From positions 169,624,366 to 169,688,365 of the forward strand of contig CM041295.1 of the NCBI GenBank assembly GCA_023052935.1: a stretch of 64,000 nucleotides of DNA, in the 5' to 3' direction. The notes below the pieces were generated by a model. The model worked only from the letters and a program-made list of their open reading frames with translations, was not told where the DNA came from and did not search any database. Positions 11,342-23,179 of this stretch are shown one piece after another. The position numbers and the translations under genes are program-made. How positions within the stretch are numbered: position 1 is the first letter of the stretch; the number at the start of each line of letters is the position of its first letter. This DNA comes from Piezodorus guildinii. Lineage: Eukaryota > Arthropoda > Insecta > Hemiptera > Pentatomidae.

Positions 11342-11530
11342 GAATAAATAAAAATCAATAAAAATGGAAATAAACCATTAAATCAACATGCATATATAAG
11401 TAAATATAATGAAAAGTAAATAAATAAGTTGTTAGCTGAATAAAGATGCAAATTCAATGTTTTTAATTAGATTAATTGTGTTCTTGATGTATTGTTCATT
11501 ATGGCTAAATGTTTGTGTAACGTATCATTA
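11342..11530 (+). repeat. 189-bp direct repeat, right copy, abutting JkA
   Basis: Copy of 6587-6775. Begins at the JkA 5' end and ends at the same base of the repeat as the left copy (CGTATCATTA). Confidence 0.9.
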
Positions 11531-11763
11531 ATGATACTATATGTTATTATTTTACCATATTGATTATTATCGTTATAACACGATATTGTTTACCATATTT
11601 ACTGTCATAAATATTGTATGTAATTAACAATATCGATTATTAGTAAACAATCCCAATAATTAAATTTAAAAAAAAAATGTTTACTATTTATGTTATTATT
11701 TACCGATAATGATTATTATGTTATTATTAACCTTGATATCGATTATAATCAATATTATATGTT
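11531..11763. other. AT-rich stretch, short TTATTA repeats
   Basis: Irregular ATTATTATG-type repeats; no gene seen. Confidence 0.6.
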
Positions 11764-11839
11764 ACTAGCTGTTGCGCGCGACTTCGTCTGGGTCAATTTC
11801 AGTTATTATGATCGCTATAAAGACGTTTAAAAGAATATA

Positions 11840-13056
11840 TTGGGTTGTCCGAAAAGTTCGTAGAGAAATTTGGACTACAATTAAAATTGAACAGCGATTG
11901 CTCTTCCCCAACACCTTGAAAGGTCTATTGTCCCTTTTTTCCAAAAATCACAGCCCTTTCTCCTGAAGCACAGTAAAAGGTCCGTTCTGACGTCATCTTC
12001 TGAAGAGTAGGATTTCCCTTGTAGAAAATTTTCAAGTTAGCGGAAAAGAGGGAAATCCGAAGAAGCAATGTCAGAAAAGTACGGCGGGTAAAACCTCCCA
12101 TCTGAAGCTTAATAACTTTTGTGGAGTCGTTAAAGACAACACTAGGCCCGTCATGGTGGAATAGCACTCCTTTCGGACTCGCCAACTCTGACTGTTTCTC
12201 TTCAATTGTTGCCATCAATCGATCTAACTGGCTTCGTATTTGTAGCAAAAGTCCGTATTTATAGTTTGGTTTTGTAGAAGGAGCTCAAAATGTATGGGTC
12301 CCTTGCAATGCCACCAAATACTGAGCATCATCATACTTGGATGCGAGCCGGCCTTTGGTGTTGCAAGCGGCGTCGTTCCAGGCAATCCCCAAGATTTTTT
12401 TCGGATGGTGTTGATGTAGAGAATTCATTTTTCGTCTCCAGTAACAACTCGTTTCAAAAATGGATCCTCCACATTTTTTTTTCAGCAGCAAATCACAACA
12501 TGTGATCCTTTCAAAAAGATTCTTTTCACTGAGCTCAAGGGGAATCCAAACGTCGTAACGGCAGACGTACCCGGCCTTCTTTATATGATCAAAAACGGTT
12601 GATTTGCAGGCTCTTAACTCCGCAGCTATCTCACGAACAGTAATTCGTGGATTGTTTGTAATGGCCATCATAATATCCTCGACTTCAAGAGTCGAACTCC
12701 GGCCAGCCCGGGGTTGGTCTTCCAAATTGAAATCTACACTTCTGAACCGTGCTATCAGCAATTGAATATCTGCCATACACGGAGCGAATCGTTCTTGCAG
12801 TTTGGGCTACGTTTTTCCCTTTTTTAAAAAAGAACAACATATTATGCCGAAAATGAACTGAATCGTCACTCATGTTGACTTGCAATAAACTACACTACTG
12901 ATCCTTAATGACGACGAATTCAGTGTGTAAACAAAGTTAATTCCATGAGGATTAAAGGCATATAAATAAACATTAGCCTCGTGGTTCATTTTTAGTAGAA
13001 AAAACAGAAGGAAAATTTTATTTTAAAAATCTCTACCAACTTTTCGGACGACCCAA
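11840..13056 (-). mobile_element. mariner DNA transposon 1, inactive
   Basis: 1217 bp bounded by TA duplications (11838-11839 and 13057-13058). Terminal inverted repeats of about 30 bp start TTGGGTTGTCCGAAAAGTT on the left and TTGGGTCGTCCGAAAAGTT (reverse complement) on the right. Full-length for a mariner. Confidence 0.93.
11925..12873 (-). pseudogene. mariner transposase (DD34D), broken
   Basis: Starts at the ATG of MSDDSVHFRH (12873). The helix-turn-helix half is readable in two overlapping frames (12873-12685, then 12776-12285: FNLEDQPRAGR, then IAAELRACKSTVFDHIKKAG). The first catalytic Asp survives in VVTGDEK, but the following Trp codon is a TGA stop (near 12435). The second Asp is in FHHDGPS (near 12155) and the third in a shifted frame (FSDIASSDF, near 12060). 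Several frameshifts and stops make it non-functional. Family role: cuts and pastes the element at TA sites. Confidence 0.88.
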
Positions 13057-13519
13057 TATTTTAAAGTATTTCTGCGTAAATGATATCTTTGGTTTTATTT
13101 TCTTGTGGCAGAAGAATATACTGATTTTCTCCGCAACCCGATCTTGACGTAAATCGATCCCTACGTGTTTACATGCTAGCCCATGTTACGGCAAAAGATA
13201 ACTTAACGAGAAATTGAAAAATTTTAAAATTAGAAGGTAAATTATTTGGAATAGTTGGGATTCGAGTTCAATTTTCCCTGTTTTTTTTCCAGATTTTTGA
13301 CTGATTCTTCGGCCCTATTGGTCGCAGCGTGATGTTATATAGCCTATAGCCTTCCTCGATAAATGCACTATCCAACACAAAAAGAATTTTTCTGAAATTG
13401 GCGCGTTCAAACAAACTCTTCAGCTTTATAATATTGGTATAGAATATGTTATTATTTAACAGTATAGATGTCTAATACGAAGTAGTTACTTGACTATATA
13501 AGTTGTTTTTTTTTTTAAA

Positions 13520-13850
13520 CTAAATATCCAAATAAATCCATCTAAAACTGACTGCATTATATTTTCTTTCCAAAAAAATAAGAAAAAACTGCCGACTAAA
13601 TTTCAAATAGAAAATTCACACTTCAAGATATCCAGAAACATCGTATACTTGAGTATGAAACCTGATAGGCATTTAAAATTTAACAACCATATAATTTCGA
13701 AATTATCAAAAGTTAGACAAAAAAACCTATAAATTTAACCATCTCTTAAAAACTCTTAATTTAAGTTTTAGACTGAAACTACTAATTTACAAAAGTGTGA
13801 TCAGACCTTCACTATTATACGGAGCACCATTACTTTATATTAAAAACAGC
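13520..13850 (+). pseudogene. fossil LINE reverse transcriptase fragment
   Basis: Translation shows KTDCIIFSF, then NIVYLSMKPDRHLKF and, after stops, LLIYKSVIRPSLLYGAPL. This matches the region after the catalytic motif of I/Jockey-type RTs (NPxKT...FxR...YLGxxLD...LTWxxH...IRPxxxYG). Many stops; clade uncertain. Confidence 0.6.
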
Positions 13851-13859
13851 ATATTTTAT

Positions 13860-15110
13860 GGGTATTATTGATTAATTATGTCTACAGATTAATTATGCAA
13901 TATTAATTAAAAAGAGACTGTTTAAAATAAGTTAAGATGTTTCTAAAGAGGTTGTTGTTTTCAATTCGCTTTCCTCATCAACCATAATTCTAACCTTACC
14001 AATAATAACTTTCCATTGTTTAATATTCCTTTAAAAAATATGAGAAAACCTATATATCATTGCTAAAACGAGGGGCAGAGACAGATAAGAATAACTATAT
14101 GCATTGTACTAGAGTAAGCTAAGAGCGGGGAAACAACGTTATTATTATAGTTAAGATAACAATTATTTTTTCTTTTCATTTTGTTCTATTAGTGGCCTGA
14201 ACTAGGTACACAAGAAAATTGAGATGTCATGCATGATATACTTAGCCACTACAGTCATTGTAGTGATATGCTTATCGGATTTATAAGAAACCCGAAATAG
14301 TTTGATATTCTAATTGCCTTTAACTATGGGCAAAACTACCATAGTGGACCGGATGTAATAGTTGACCCTTGACTACAGGTCCCATTTTCTGTTGCATTTG
14401 AGATTTTGTCATATTCTTATTAGAGATTTAAAACTTTTAGAGGGTTTAGGAGCTGGATGGGCCATACGATCTTCATGTCTTCCTATCCTAGGGTCACTCT
14501 ACGACGGTAATAAAAAGAATAAATAATCATTCTCCCACAGCCGGGATCGAAATCGAGTTGTAACTATATACAAAGGTTATGTTTAAAAACTAAGGCACTG
14601 AGTAATTTTGAGCATTTCTGCTTCTAAGTGTATGTTATTGTAAATTTTACCTAATGAAGTTAATAGCTGACTATTTTATGTTACTCTTATCGAAAAAGTG
14701 TAATTATAATAAAAAAAAAAAAAAAAAAAAATGAAAGAAACGTGTGCAAATCCACATAATAGAGGCTACTTTATTAATTACTATCATAACGGATGTTATT
14801 AATCTATATTTATGAATGAAAGTACCATTTCTCTCTCTTTCCCAGTCATCGCAGTATCTCAACAGTTATGTAAAGCTAAAATTTTTCCGACTGAATTTTG
14901 GAAGAATCGTCGTCCTCTTAAGTAGTTGAGAAAAATATATTTCTAAAACCTATAACAAATTTACTTTCCTAATAACTCAAAAACTATACTTCTCCTGAAA
15001 AAATTATAAGTATTTATTTGAAGGATAATCAAATTTCTGGCTGCATAAAAGCAAAGCCATCTCAACCTGACCAGTATTAAGAAATATATTAAATTTATAA
15101 CATATGTATG
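13860..15110. other. no gene recognised; poly(A) near 14711-14731
   Basis: AT-rich DNA. A GC-richer patch at 14440-14560 ends in a box B-like sequence on the minus strand and could be a worn SINE, but it is too degenerate to call. Confidence 0.5.
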
Positions 15111-15120
15111 AAAGTTCTTC

Positions 15121-15352
15121 TACAGATCCCGAGTTCGAACCTCGGCTGAGGCAGAATTATTCGTTCTGTCATTTCAGCGGTGGAAGGACTCCGGAGACCC
15201 TCCTATGGCATACCCAGCCTCTATAAAGTGGGTACCCAAAGATTAGGGGAAAAACGTAGCGGCTGAGCGCGTTCTAGGCCTCTTGTACGGCTGTTGGCCG
15301 TGCTGAACCCAAGACCCATCATGGATTGTAGAGGTACAGGTTTTTTTTTGTT
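15121..15352 (+). mobile_element. tRNA-derived SINE, family B, 5' truncated
   Basis: Box B-like GAGTTCGAACCTCGG (from 15131) is followed by the family body, including AAAGTGGGTACCCAAA and CCCATCATGGATTGTAG, and a T-rich end. Box A is missing. Confidence 0.75.
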
Positions 15353-15787
15353 ATATTGAACTTTGTATCCAGCTTGGTTTTTTATTCAAGTTTCCCTCTA
15401 AACGTCTTCAAAGGCTTATTTGTTTTTAACCAAAAATAAAAGCTTTTCGTTATAAGAAAATAGAACGATATGGTTTGTAAAATCTAAAAATACGAAAGTT
15501 TTTAGGTTAGAAGCTTTACTAACGAATGGGATTAATTCATATTTACGCTGCAAACTTAAATAATATGATGTGTTCAATCAGTTAACATAAAATGTTTAAA
15601 AGCTAACAGGTATTGAGCTATTATAGATATGCCCTCTTCTACAGGAGTTCTATACCAAATTTTACCGAATAAAATCAGAGTTTAGCTCTAAATAATAACT
15701 TTATTCATCGTACACAAATATAGTTAAAAGATTAACTGATTGACCGATAGCCAAGTTATGCTTATTATATTTGCTCTAACCATAAAC

Positions 15788-15789
<2 letters not shown>

Positions 15790-15855
<66 letters not shown>
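15790..15855. repeat. AT microsatellite
   Basis: Pure TA run of about 65 bp. Confidence 0.95.
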
Positions 15856-15857
<2 letters not shown>

Positions 15858-15932
15858 CTATTTAATAAGTCAGATTAACACATTATTATTTAACAAACTC
15901 CTAGCTGAAAATGAAGAAAAAAATAATAGGTG

Positions 15933-16069
15933 TACTCACTACGTTTGCTATAGCATGCTATTTGTGCTATTGTGCTAAGCCCATCAATTTTATACAGGAA
16001 ATAACTGTAGAAACTCGACGGGTTTGGCAAAATAACACAAATAGCATGCTATAGCAAACGTAGTGAGTA
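15933..16069. repeat. 137-bp hairpin with 39-bp arms
   Basis: 15933-15971 and 16031-16069 are inverted copies with a single mismatch around a 59-base loop. Each arm also contains the self-complementary ATAGCATGCTAT. It may be a short MITE-like element or a transcribed hairpin; no target duplication is evident. Confidence 0.85.
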
Positions 16070-16214
16070 TCCTTAATGTTATCTTTTTTTTTAATTTATT
16101 CAAAAATATTGGTTGATATTTAGCTCTATTAAGAAATACACCACGTAAATATAGATAGAAATATAATACAATGATATAAAATACATATGGGCACTATTTT
16201 TAGCAGTAGTCCAA

Positions 16215-16640
16215 TAAGGACTTGAAATTAGAAGGTCCCGCGAACATCTTCTTCAGACGTCACGGAGGAATATCAGAAATCGAAGAGGAAGTAAGGATTG
16301 AAACAAATAGGTTAAAGTGGGAACAGCGTTTGTCCTAAAGGGAATGGTACCTGGTTCGGGTCAAGTCATCAACATAAGGAATATTAAGGTCTTTATGAAT
16401 CATGACAGAGTGAGGTGCATTGAGGATTTTACGAAGGCTTTTTGACGGCTAGGGTTGGATACGAGAAAAATTGATGTTTTAGTAGAGCCTCTTAGCTCAA
16501 CTCCGTAAATCCATATCCTTAATGATAGTTATGTAGTTGACCCTTTTTTCAGTCAAATGAGAGGTCAAGTAAATGTGGATTTGTCGAAAGCGGCCAGCAG
16601 TTTCTTGTCTTTTCGGTCTCATGTGCGAATGAAAGAAAAA
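16215..16640 (-). pseudogene. fossil Jockey-like ORF2 C-terminus
   Basis: Minus-strand translation shows LRKILNAPHSVMIHKDLNIP, matching LRTIVNAPYYVSNYTLHHDL of the younger Jockey copies, and a worn RRLK-type end. It is closest to the fossil at 17955-18650, so it is an old subfamily. Stops and frameshifts throughout. Confidence 0.7.
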
Positions 16641-17057
16641 AAATGCTAACAATGTACTTTTTTTTTTTTTTTTTTTTTTTTTGGGTGTAAGGGGAGTAAC
16701 TTTTTACCTTGTAGACACTGATAAGCAAGGAATTCTAATGAAAAAAGTAAAGAAATGTCATTCACTCAGATAATATTTTATGTTTGCCACTTTCTGGGTC
16801 TGACGTAAAGACTTTTACAATGAAACCGTTTACTTTTCTTATCTTTTATGTCACTTTAGAAACTCACTTTCAGAAATAACCAATATGATTTCTCTTCTTC
16901 ACAGATATATCTTATTATATCTGACATAGACGCTGAAACTATTGTATCATAAAATAAATAGCTGCACAATGATAATTTTTATTAAATGGATATGAGTGGT
17001 TGTACTTCTTCTTTTTACGGAAAGTAAATCGTTTCAAACGTCTTTATATGTGTGTAT

Positions 17058-17137
<80 letters not shown>
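17058..17137. repeat. AT microsatellite
   Basis: TA run with one interruption (AATTATA) near 17100. Confidence 0.95.
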
Positions 17138-17140
<3 letters not shown>

Positions 17141-17290
17141 GTAAAATATTAAATGAAACTTTACCTACTAAAATATTAAATAAAAGTCATATGGATTCCA
17201 AAAAAGGAAATTCAATATTCTCTTTGCTTTTTAGGAGCATTCAAAAATCCTGAAGGTTCGCGTAGAAATAATAATAAAAAATAATGATAA

Positions 17291-17530
17291 TCACGGGTTC
17301 AAACCCGCAGGTGGTCCTAGGATTTTTTAATGGGAGGAAATATCCTTAGTTACGCCGTCCTTCGGAGGGGACATTAAAAGGTGTTCCCGAGCCTGTGCGA
17401 TGTCAGGTACTCGTTAAAGATCCCTATCCTAATAAAACCTGGATAGGCAAAATTTAGGACTCCCACTGTAGCATCGTCCGATTAGCCATAGTAGCATAAA
17501 GTGACGTTAAATAAATAAACAAACAAACAA
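17291..17530 (+). mobile_element. tRNA-derived SINE, family C, 5' truncated
   Basis: Box B-like CGGGTTCAAACCCGCAGG (from 17294) then the body with CCTTCGGAGGGGAC and a tail of AAAC/AAAT units. Same family as the copy at 28643-28928, which keeps the head. Confidence 0.8.
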
Positions 17531-17539
17531 AATAATGAT

Positions 17540-17950
17540 AATGTAGGTATATTTTTAATTACAACTAATATAAAATATTAAAGCTAATACTATTTTTATT
17601 GTATTATTTATTAGAGGGTACTGTCTCGACATGGACTAACTGACAAGGGTAATCTGTACAAATCTGGTTTCAAATAGTTGTACTTTAATATGTTTGAAAC
17701 TTTAAAGTCCGTTTAAAATAGATAAGGATTCATGTTGTATTCTCATCCCATCTGCTTCCTAAGGCATATGCAGTCTTATTGGGCAATCAGCAAGGTAGGG
17801 AATGTGCAATTACAATTCATTTATTTCTTTCACTATGTCTCCGTAGGCTTTGACACATATTAGAATTGATATAAGTCGCTGTATAGAGCCTCTATAGCCC
17901 AATGCGTCCAAATATCGGAATTGAAAAATGAGGAAACTTTTATTTTAATT
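17540..17950. other. no gene recognised
   Basis: Nothing identifiable on either strand. Confidence 0.5.
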
Positions 17951-17954
17951 TATT

Positions 17955-18650
17955 TTTCACGCTCCTCACAACTTACGCGGATGACACTTGTGTGTTATCC
18001 GTCCATAATGATCCAACCGCTGCATCCCAAACCCTTCAGTCCAACATCACAGCCATTGAGAAATGGTGTCAGAACCGGAGGATTAAAATAAATCCCACCA
18101 AATTACCTTTATCCTTCGTCGCAAACCGATGACCTCCTGCCCCACTGTATCCTTTAATAATACCCTACTCATACCTGTTGAACAAATCCGATACCTATTG
18201 ACAAACGTCTTACATGGAATCCTCACACCAGACTAAAACGACAAGAGACTGACCGTAGATACCGACTACAACAACACTTACTCGACAAACGTTCAAAACT
18301 TCCAATTCATTACAAAAAGCTCATTTATATTACTGTCATCAGACCCATCTGGACATATGGGATCGAGCATTGGGGCTCTACTAAGCCATCTAATTCCTCC
18401 CGTATCCAATTCCTACAATCCAAAATCCTTCGCAAAATCCTAAATGCTCCTTATTTCGTCACAAATAAAATCATCCATAACGACCTTAATATCCTATTTG
18501 TTGCAGACCTTTCTCGTACCAGATATGCCTATTTTAATTCCATATAACCCTATTGTCCGCAACCTATCAACCTCACATATTTCTGACAACCCTCCGAGGC
18601 GATTGAAAAGAAGATGGCCTCGGGATTTACTTACTTAAATAAACATCGAA
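17955..18650 (+). pseudogene. fossil Jockey ORF2 fragment, RT catalytic motif to C-terminus (JkB)
   Basis: LTTYADDTCVLSVHNDP matches FLATFADDTAILSSSSNP; further on it reads IEKWCQNRRIKIN and, near 18410-18640, LRKILNAPYFVTNKIIHNDL and a RRLKRRWPRDLL-like end. At least six stops or shifts. An older Jockey subfamily than JkA-JkH. Confidence 0.85.
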
Positions 18651-18729
18651 GTTCTACCGCTGGGTAGTTTCTTCACAAACCTTTCACGCCCTTTACTCTA
18701 ATTCAACAGTGTTCAAGCTCATCTTTTAA

Positions 18730-18780
<51 letters not shown>

Positions 18781-19408
18781 TATAAGAGTATTATTTGAAC
18801 AGCAACACACCTGTTGAACAGCTATAATACTATAAATGTAAACAAGCAGTAGTATTAGCGTCCCCTCCACGCTCGCCTCTGCCGCTTATCTCTTCTCTTC
18901 TCGCCGAGTCTTTGCCCCAGCAAGACATCTTTATAGTGCACATTTTTGGTTACTGCAACCATTTACATTGAAGCCAACCCAACCGGGCCCGGCCTCCAAT
19001 ATATCGGCACGCCGACCTTTTCTTACACGTAGCAGCGAGGGAGCCACCAGGTGTACAAATCGTAGTGTATTGACATTTTTTTTATTATATATTAAGTTTT
19101 AGTGTTTAATTTTTTTCTATAACTAATTTTGAACCAGCATCTATTATAGGGAAGAAGAATAGTGGTGAATATTTTAACACCGCCCCTTCCCCTACAAACA
19201 GTTTTACTTATTGTATTTATGTTAATACAGTTATAAAATTCAATAAAATATTAATAAAAAAAAAATAATTTTTTTTTTTGGGGGGAGGGAGGGAATTTCT
19301 TATAACCAGATGTTGAATGTTGACTCAGGAGTATACGCATTTAATTTGGAATATAATTATGTTTTTCGAAAATGAACCTAGCGGAGTTTCATACATTTAA
19401 AAAAAATT
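18651..19408. other. AT microsatellite (18733-18770) and unassigned DNA
   Basis: A GC-richer patch at about 18860-19080 stands out from its surroundings but gives no frame or family that I recognise. Confidence 0.5.
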
Positions 19409-19421
19409 AATTAACAATAAA

Positions 19422-19710
19422 AAAAACAAAAAAAACTGTACTACTACAACCCATGAAGATTTTCGGGCTCAGTACATGTAGAGGTTCGTACTGTTTGTAG
19501 GCCAACGGCCGTGCAATGACGTGATTCGGCCAAGATCACGCTCAGCCACCAAGTTTTTTACCCATTTTTGGGTACCCACTTTATAGTGGCTAGGTGTTAT
19601 TTTATTCTGAAATAACAGAATAAATAATAATTCCGCCAAAGCCGGGATTTGAACCCAGGACCCGGAGCACAGTAGACTAGCGCTCTAACCACTAGACCAC
19701 GCCGCTCCCT
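19422..19710 (-). mobile_element. tRNA-derived SINE, family B, full length
   Basis: The minus strand begins GGGAGCGGCGTGGTCTAGTG (box A), has box B GGTTCAAATCCCGGC, the body marker AAAGTGGGTACCCAAA and ends ATGGGTTGTAGTAGTACAG then T/A-rich sequence. It is flanked by a perfect 13-bp target duplication AATTAACAATAAA (19409-19421 and 19711-19723), showing movement by retrotransposition. Best copy of the family here. Confidence 0.93.
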
Positions 19711-19723
19711 AATTAACAATAAA

Positions 19724-20260
19724 GTAACATTATTATTGGAATATTTTTTTCCGAGATGATTTTTTTAAACTTTAAACTGAGAAGAGTCCAACTTAAGATT
19801 TCTATTAACATCTATGTTTGATAAAATATGCCAAAATATAGTTATTATTCATTAATACTCGTTCTAAGAGCAGTCACAATGTTATATGCCAAAATAAATT
19901 TATAAAATGACGGCCAAAATATCCCTATCGTTATTAAAAACAATCATCTTGAGAACTTTTTAAAATATAAAGGCAACATATAACACATTTAGCTTACTTT
20001 AAAAGAGTAATTCAAGATGTTTTTGGTAGTTTTAAAGATATTACAGACTAGAAAAAAAAACAAAAAAACAGTTGAGACAAATACTGAGTTAATTATAAAG
20101 TATTCTAACAAATAAATAAATTAGGTAGAAATAAAAGAAAAGGGAGTAGTAAAACACAATAACTTTGGAATTATCTTATTCAACTGGTCCAGGAAAGAGA
20201 ATTACTAGATATAAACTTAACCGTCGTGAAATAGCGAAGATCAAGATTAATTTTTAATCA
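19724..20260. other. no gene recognised
   Basis: AT-rich, nothing identifiable. Confidence 0.5.
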
Positions 20261-20266
20261 ACTTTT

Positions 20267-20299
<33 letters not shown>

Positions 20300-23118
20300 C
20301 TTTTTTATTAGTATATATTACAATTTGTCATAATAGACAATGATAATAGTGCTACAAGATCTCATTCATACAATATAAACAAAAGGAAAGTCAAATTACA
20401 TTAAATAAAATCAAAATAAATAAACGTATACAATAACAAATAAATTTGTAGACATAATAAATACAAATAAATGAAGTTAACAAATAAAAAAACAAAACAT
20501 GTCACATTCATACTTATGTACAATATTTACAATCAGCTCGAGAACCCCGGACGGGGCTTGTCCCCCCCACTTGTGGAAGGGAGTCCAAAGGATCCCAGCG
20601 CCTCCCTCTCAGCCGCATCACTGGTGAGAGCCAGCGGAAGCTAAATGAGGACGCCATAGCCACAATCACACCGCACTTGAGAGGAGAATCTGACCAGTGT
20701 CAGAACTCCAGCATACATATTTACAATATATCTCGGGGCCAATGCCGTTTCAACCTTCTAGGTGGGTTGTTTGGATGAGTGGAGCTGGATAGGGATCGTG
20801 CTAGAGGATTGGGATGATGAAAGAGGTTCTGGTGGAATTTGGGAAATTTAGATGGAATTAGGCCTGAAATAAATGGAACATTAAGGTCGTGGTGCAAGGT
20901 GTAGTTGGATACATAATAAGGAGCATTTACTATTAGTCGGAGGACTTTGGATTGAAAGGATTGAATGCGTTTGATGTTAGAACGTTTAGCTGTCCCCCAC
21001 AGTTCAAGTCCGTAGGTCCAGATGGGCTTCAGTATTGTCTTATAAATAAATAATTTGTTGTTAACTGTAAGTTCAGATTTTCTGTTTAATAGTCTGTATA
21101 ACTGTCCGAATCGTCGATTGAGTTCTTTTCTTTTAAGTCTTGTATGTGGGTTCCACGTAATTCTTTTGTCAAGTAGTAAGGCAAGATAGCGGACTGTATC
21201 TGAAGGAGGAATTGGAATGGAATTGAAGTAAACTGGCGGACACGAGTTTCGTCGAAGAGTGAAGGTTACGTGTTTGCATTTGGCTTCGTTCACCTTTATG
21301 CGCCAAGCATTACACCAGTCTTCGATAAGACAAGGTGTCTTTGCAGGATTAAGGATGCTGTTTCGGGATCGGAACTGGATGATAGGATGACGGTGTCGTC
21401 TGCAAATGTTGCCAGAAAGGTGTCAGGATGATTAGGAATATCAGCGGTGTAAAGGATATAGAGAACGGGTCCTAGGACGCTGCCCTGAGAAACGCCAGCC
21501 TCAAAGGGATAAAAGTTCGAAAATTCTACACCACAGCGAACTAGAAAGGAGCGGTTTGAGAGATAGGATCTTAGAATGAGGTAGAGAGACTGGGGTGAAT
21601 GCGTTTTAAGCTTGAAGAGTAATCCGGCGTGCTATACCCGGTCAAAAGCTTGCGCTATGTCCAGAAACGCACCAGAACAATACTCTTTGCAATCGAGGGC
21701 TGAGGAAATATGGTCTACAACTCGGAGTCCTTGTAGAACAGTGGAATGATGAGGACGGAAACTAAACTGATGGGAAGAAAGGTTTTGAGATTCTAATATA
21801 TGCAGGATTCGTTTTAGAAGGAGCTTTTAGAAGATTTTTGAGAGGATGGGGTACTCCCATCTAGATAGATAGGTCTACTGACTAATAGATCTGTAGGATG
21901 AAGTGTTACGTTATAGGTTATGTTATAAGTTGTGGTAGGATCTGGGGGGTAAGGAGACCGTGTCCAGGAGATTTACGGAGGGTCAGTTTCTGAAGATATT
22001 TCACCTCAGATGGATTAATAGCTTTAGGAGGTAGGGAAAGAGGTATTGATGAGAAAAGGAATTCTTGAACTGTTGTGGTATCATTTCTGTTGGATTTTGG
22101 GTGAGAAGTGAATACTTTGGAGAGGTGAGTGGCGAATTCCTCGGCTTTATCTTCATCAGACGCAGCCCAGGAGTCATCACCACGCCGGAGAGGATGGGAA
22201 ACTTAATGGTATTTTAGGATCTTTTTGCTCACATTCCACAGGGAATTATCACGAGCTGATAAAGAGGAGAGGTGGGAATTAAAGGACTGGGAACGGAAGG
22301 TCGCCAACTCCCGCTTTAATTGCCTACAATAAAAGTTATAGCAGAGGCGATCTCTTGGGTGTCGGGTTTTTTGCCATAATTATCTGGCTCGGCGTTTTGC
22401 ATGGATGAGGTCTGCGGGGTGTTGAGGTAAACGGTTTTGGTCTGGATTTATATTGGAGTGCTTAGGAGAGGAGGCAGTCCAGACAGCTTGCTGAATGGCG
22501 GTAGTAAAGGAGTAGACGGAATCATCAAGGTCATCCGGGGTTTAGAGGGTCACACTGAGGTCTATACTATCGGTCAGGATTTGGCGGAAGAGGTTCCAGT
22601 TGACAAGGCCTCGGATAAATGATGGTGGGATGGGTTTCGGAAAAGGAGTTAGGAATACTTTAAGGATCAATGGACTATATTCAGGAGATAGTTCATCAAG
22701 GCGAGTTACGGAATAGTTCAGGGAGCCTAATCCGCTGTGGATGAAGAATTCTAGGATATCTGGATTACGGTTAGGATCTGTTGGCCAGTAGGTAGGGGTG
22801 TCAGGAGGTAGGAGCTTAAAATTCAGAGCAGTCTGCAAATTTCTTCCACGAGAATTCGTGGTTTTAGAACCCCACTCTTGGTGCTTGGCGTTTAAATTTC
22901 CACCCAGAATGAAATGATTTCCTAAGAAATTCAGGAAGGGTGCAAATTCGGTGTTGGAAATAGAGTGTTTAGGAGGGCAATATGCTGATGTAAGGGTTGC
23001 CGGATAGAAAAAAGTCTTGATTACTATGGCTGTGGCTTGCAGGAAATCATAGGTAGGAAGTGGGAGTAAATGATGAGAGAGGGATTGGTGGGCAATGACA
23101 GCAGAATCGGCATGAGCT
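20261..23118 (-). mobile_element. Jockey LINE, 5' truncated and defective (JkC)
   Basis: A poly(T) at 20266-20295 marks the 3' end. The 3' UTR (20296-20720) carries a GC-rich block (near 20535-20590). ORF2 is readable from 20721 to about 23110 in pieces: an intact C-terminal frame 20721-21293, then RT (FADD region near 21390) and endonuclease parts broken by stops and indels, including an unrelated AT-rich replacement near 21900-21940. The copy stops in the endonuclease domain. It shares a stop codon with JkD (CTTCTAAAAGC, near 21825-21835). Confidence 0.88.
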
Positions 23119-23179
23119 TATCCGGCATATTCTTATTACTTGTTTCCCTTTAACATTCTTATATTACTATCCCATTTTT

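Larger units (their letters stand above)
11764..13445 (+). mobile_element. insect LINE-tail repeat, split by mariner 1
   Basis: Begins GCTGTTGCGCGCGACTTCG and ends GCGCGTTCAAACAAACTCTT then CAGCTTTATAATATTGG, a pair of landmarks I know from LINE 3' tails widespread in insects. The middle is interrupted at a TA by the mariner at 11840-13056. No coding sequence of its own is left here. Confidence 0.55.

Noticed and set aside
14440..14560. Possible fourth SINE family
   Set aside because: Only a box B-like fragment is visible; no second copy or duplication found in the window.
19422..19710. tRNA gene on the minus strand
   Set aside because: Boxes A and B are present, but the sequence continues into a SINE body with a target duplication and no clean acceptor stem is formed.
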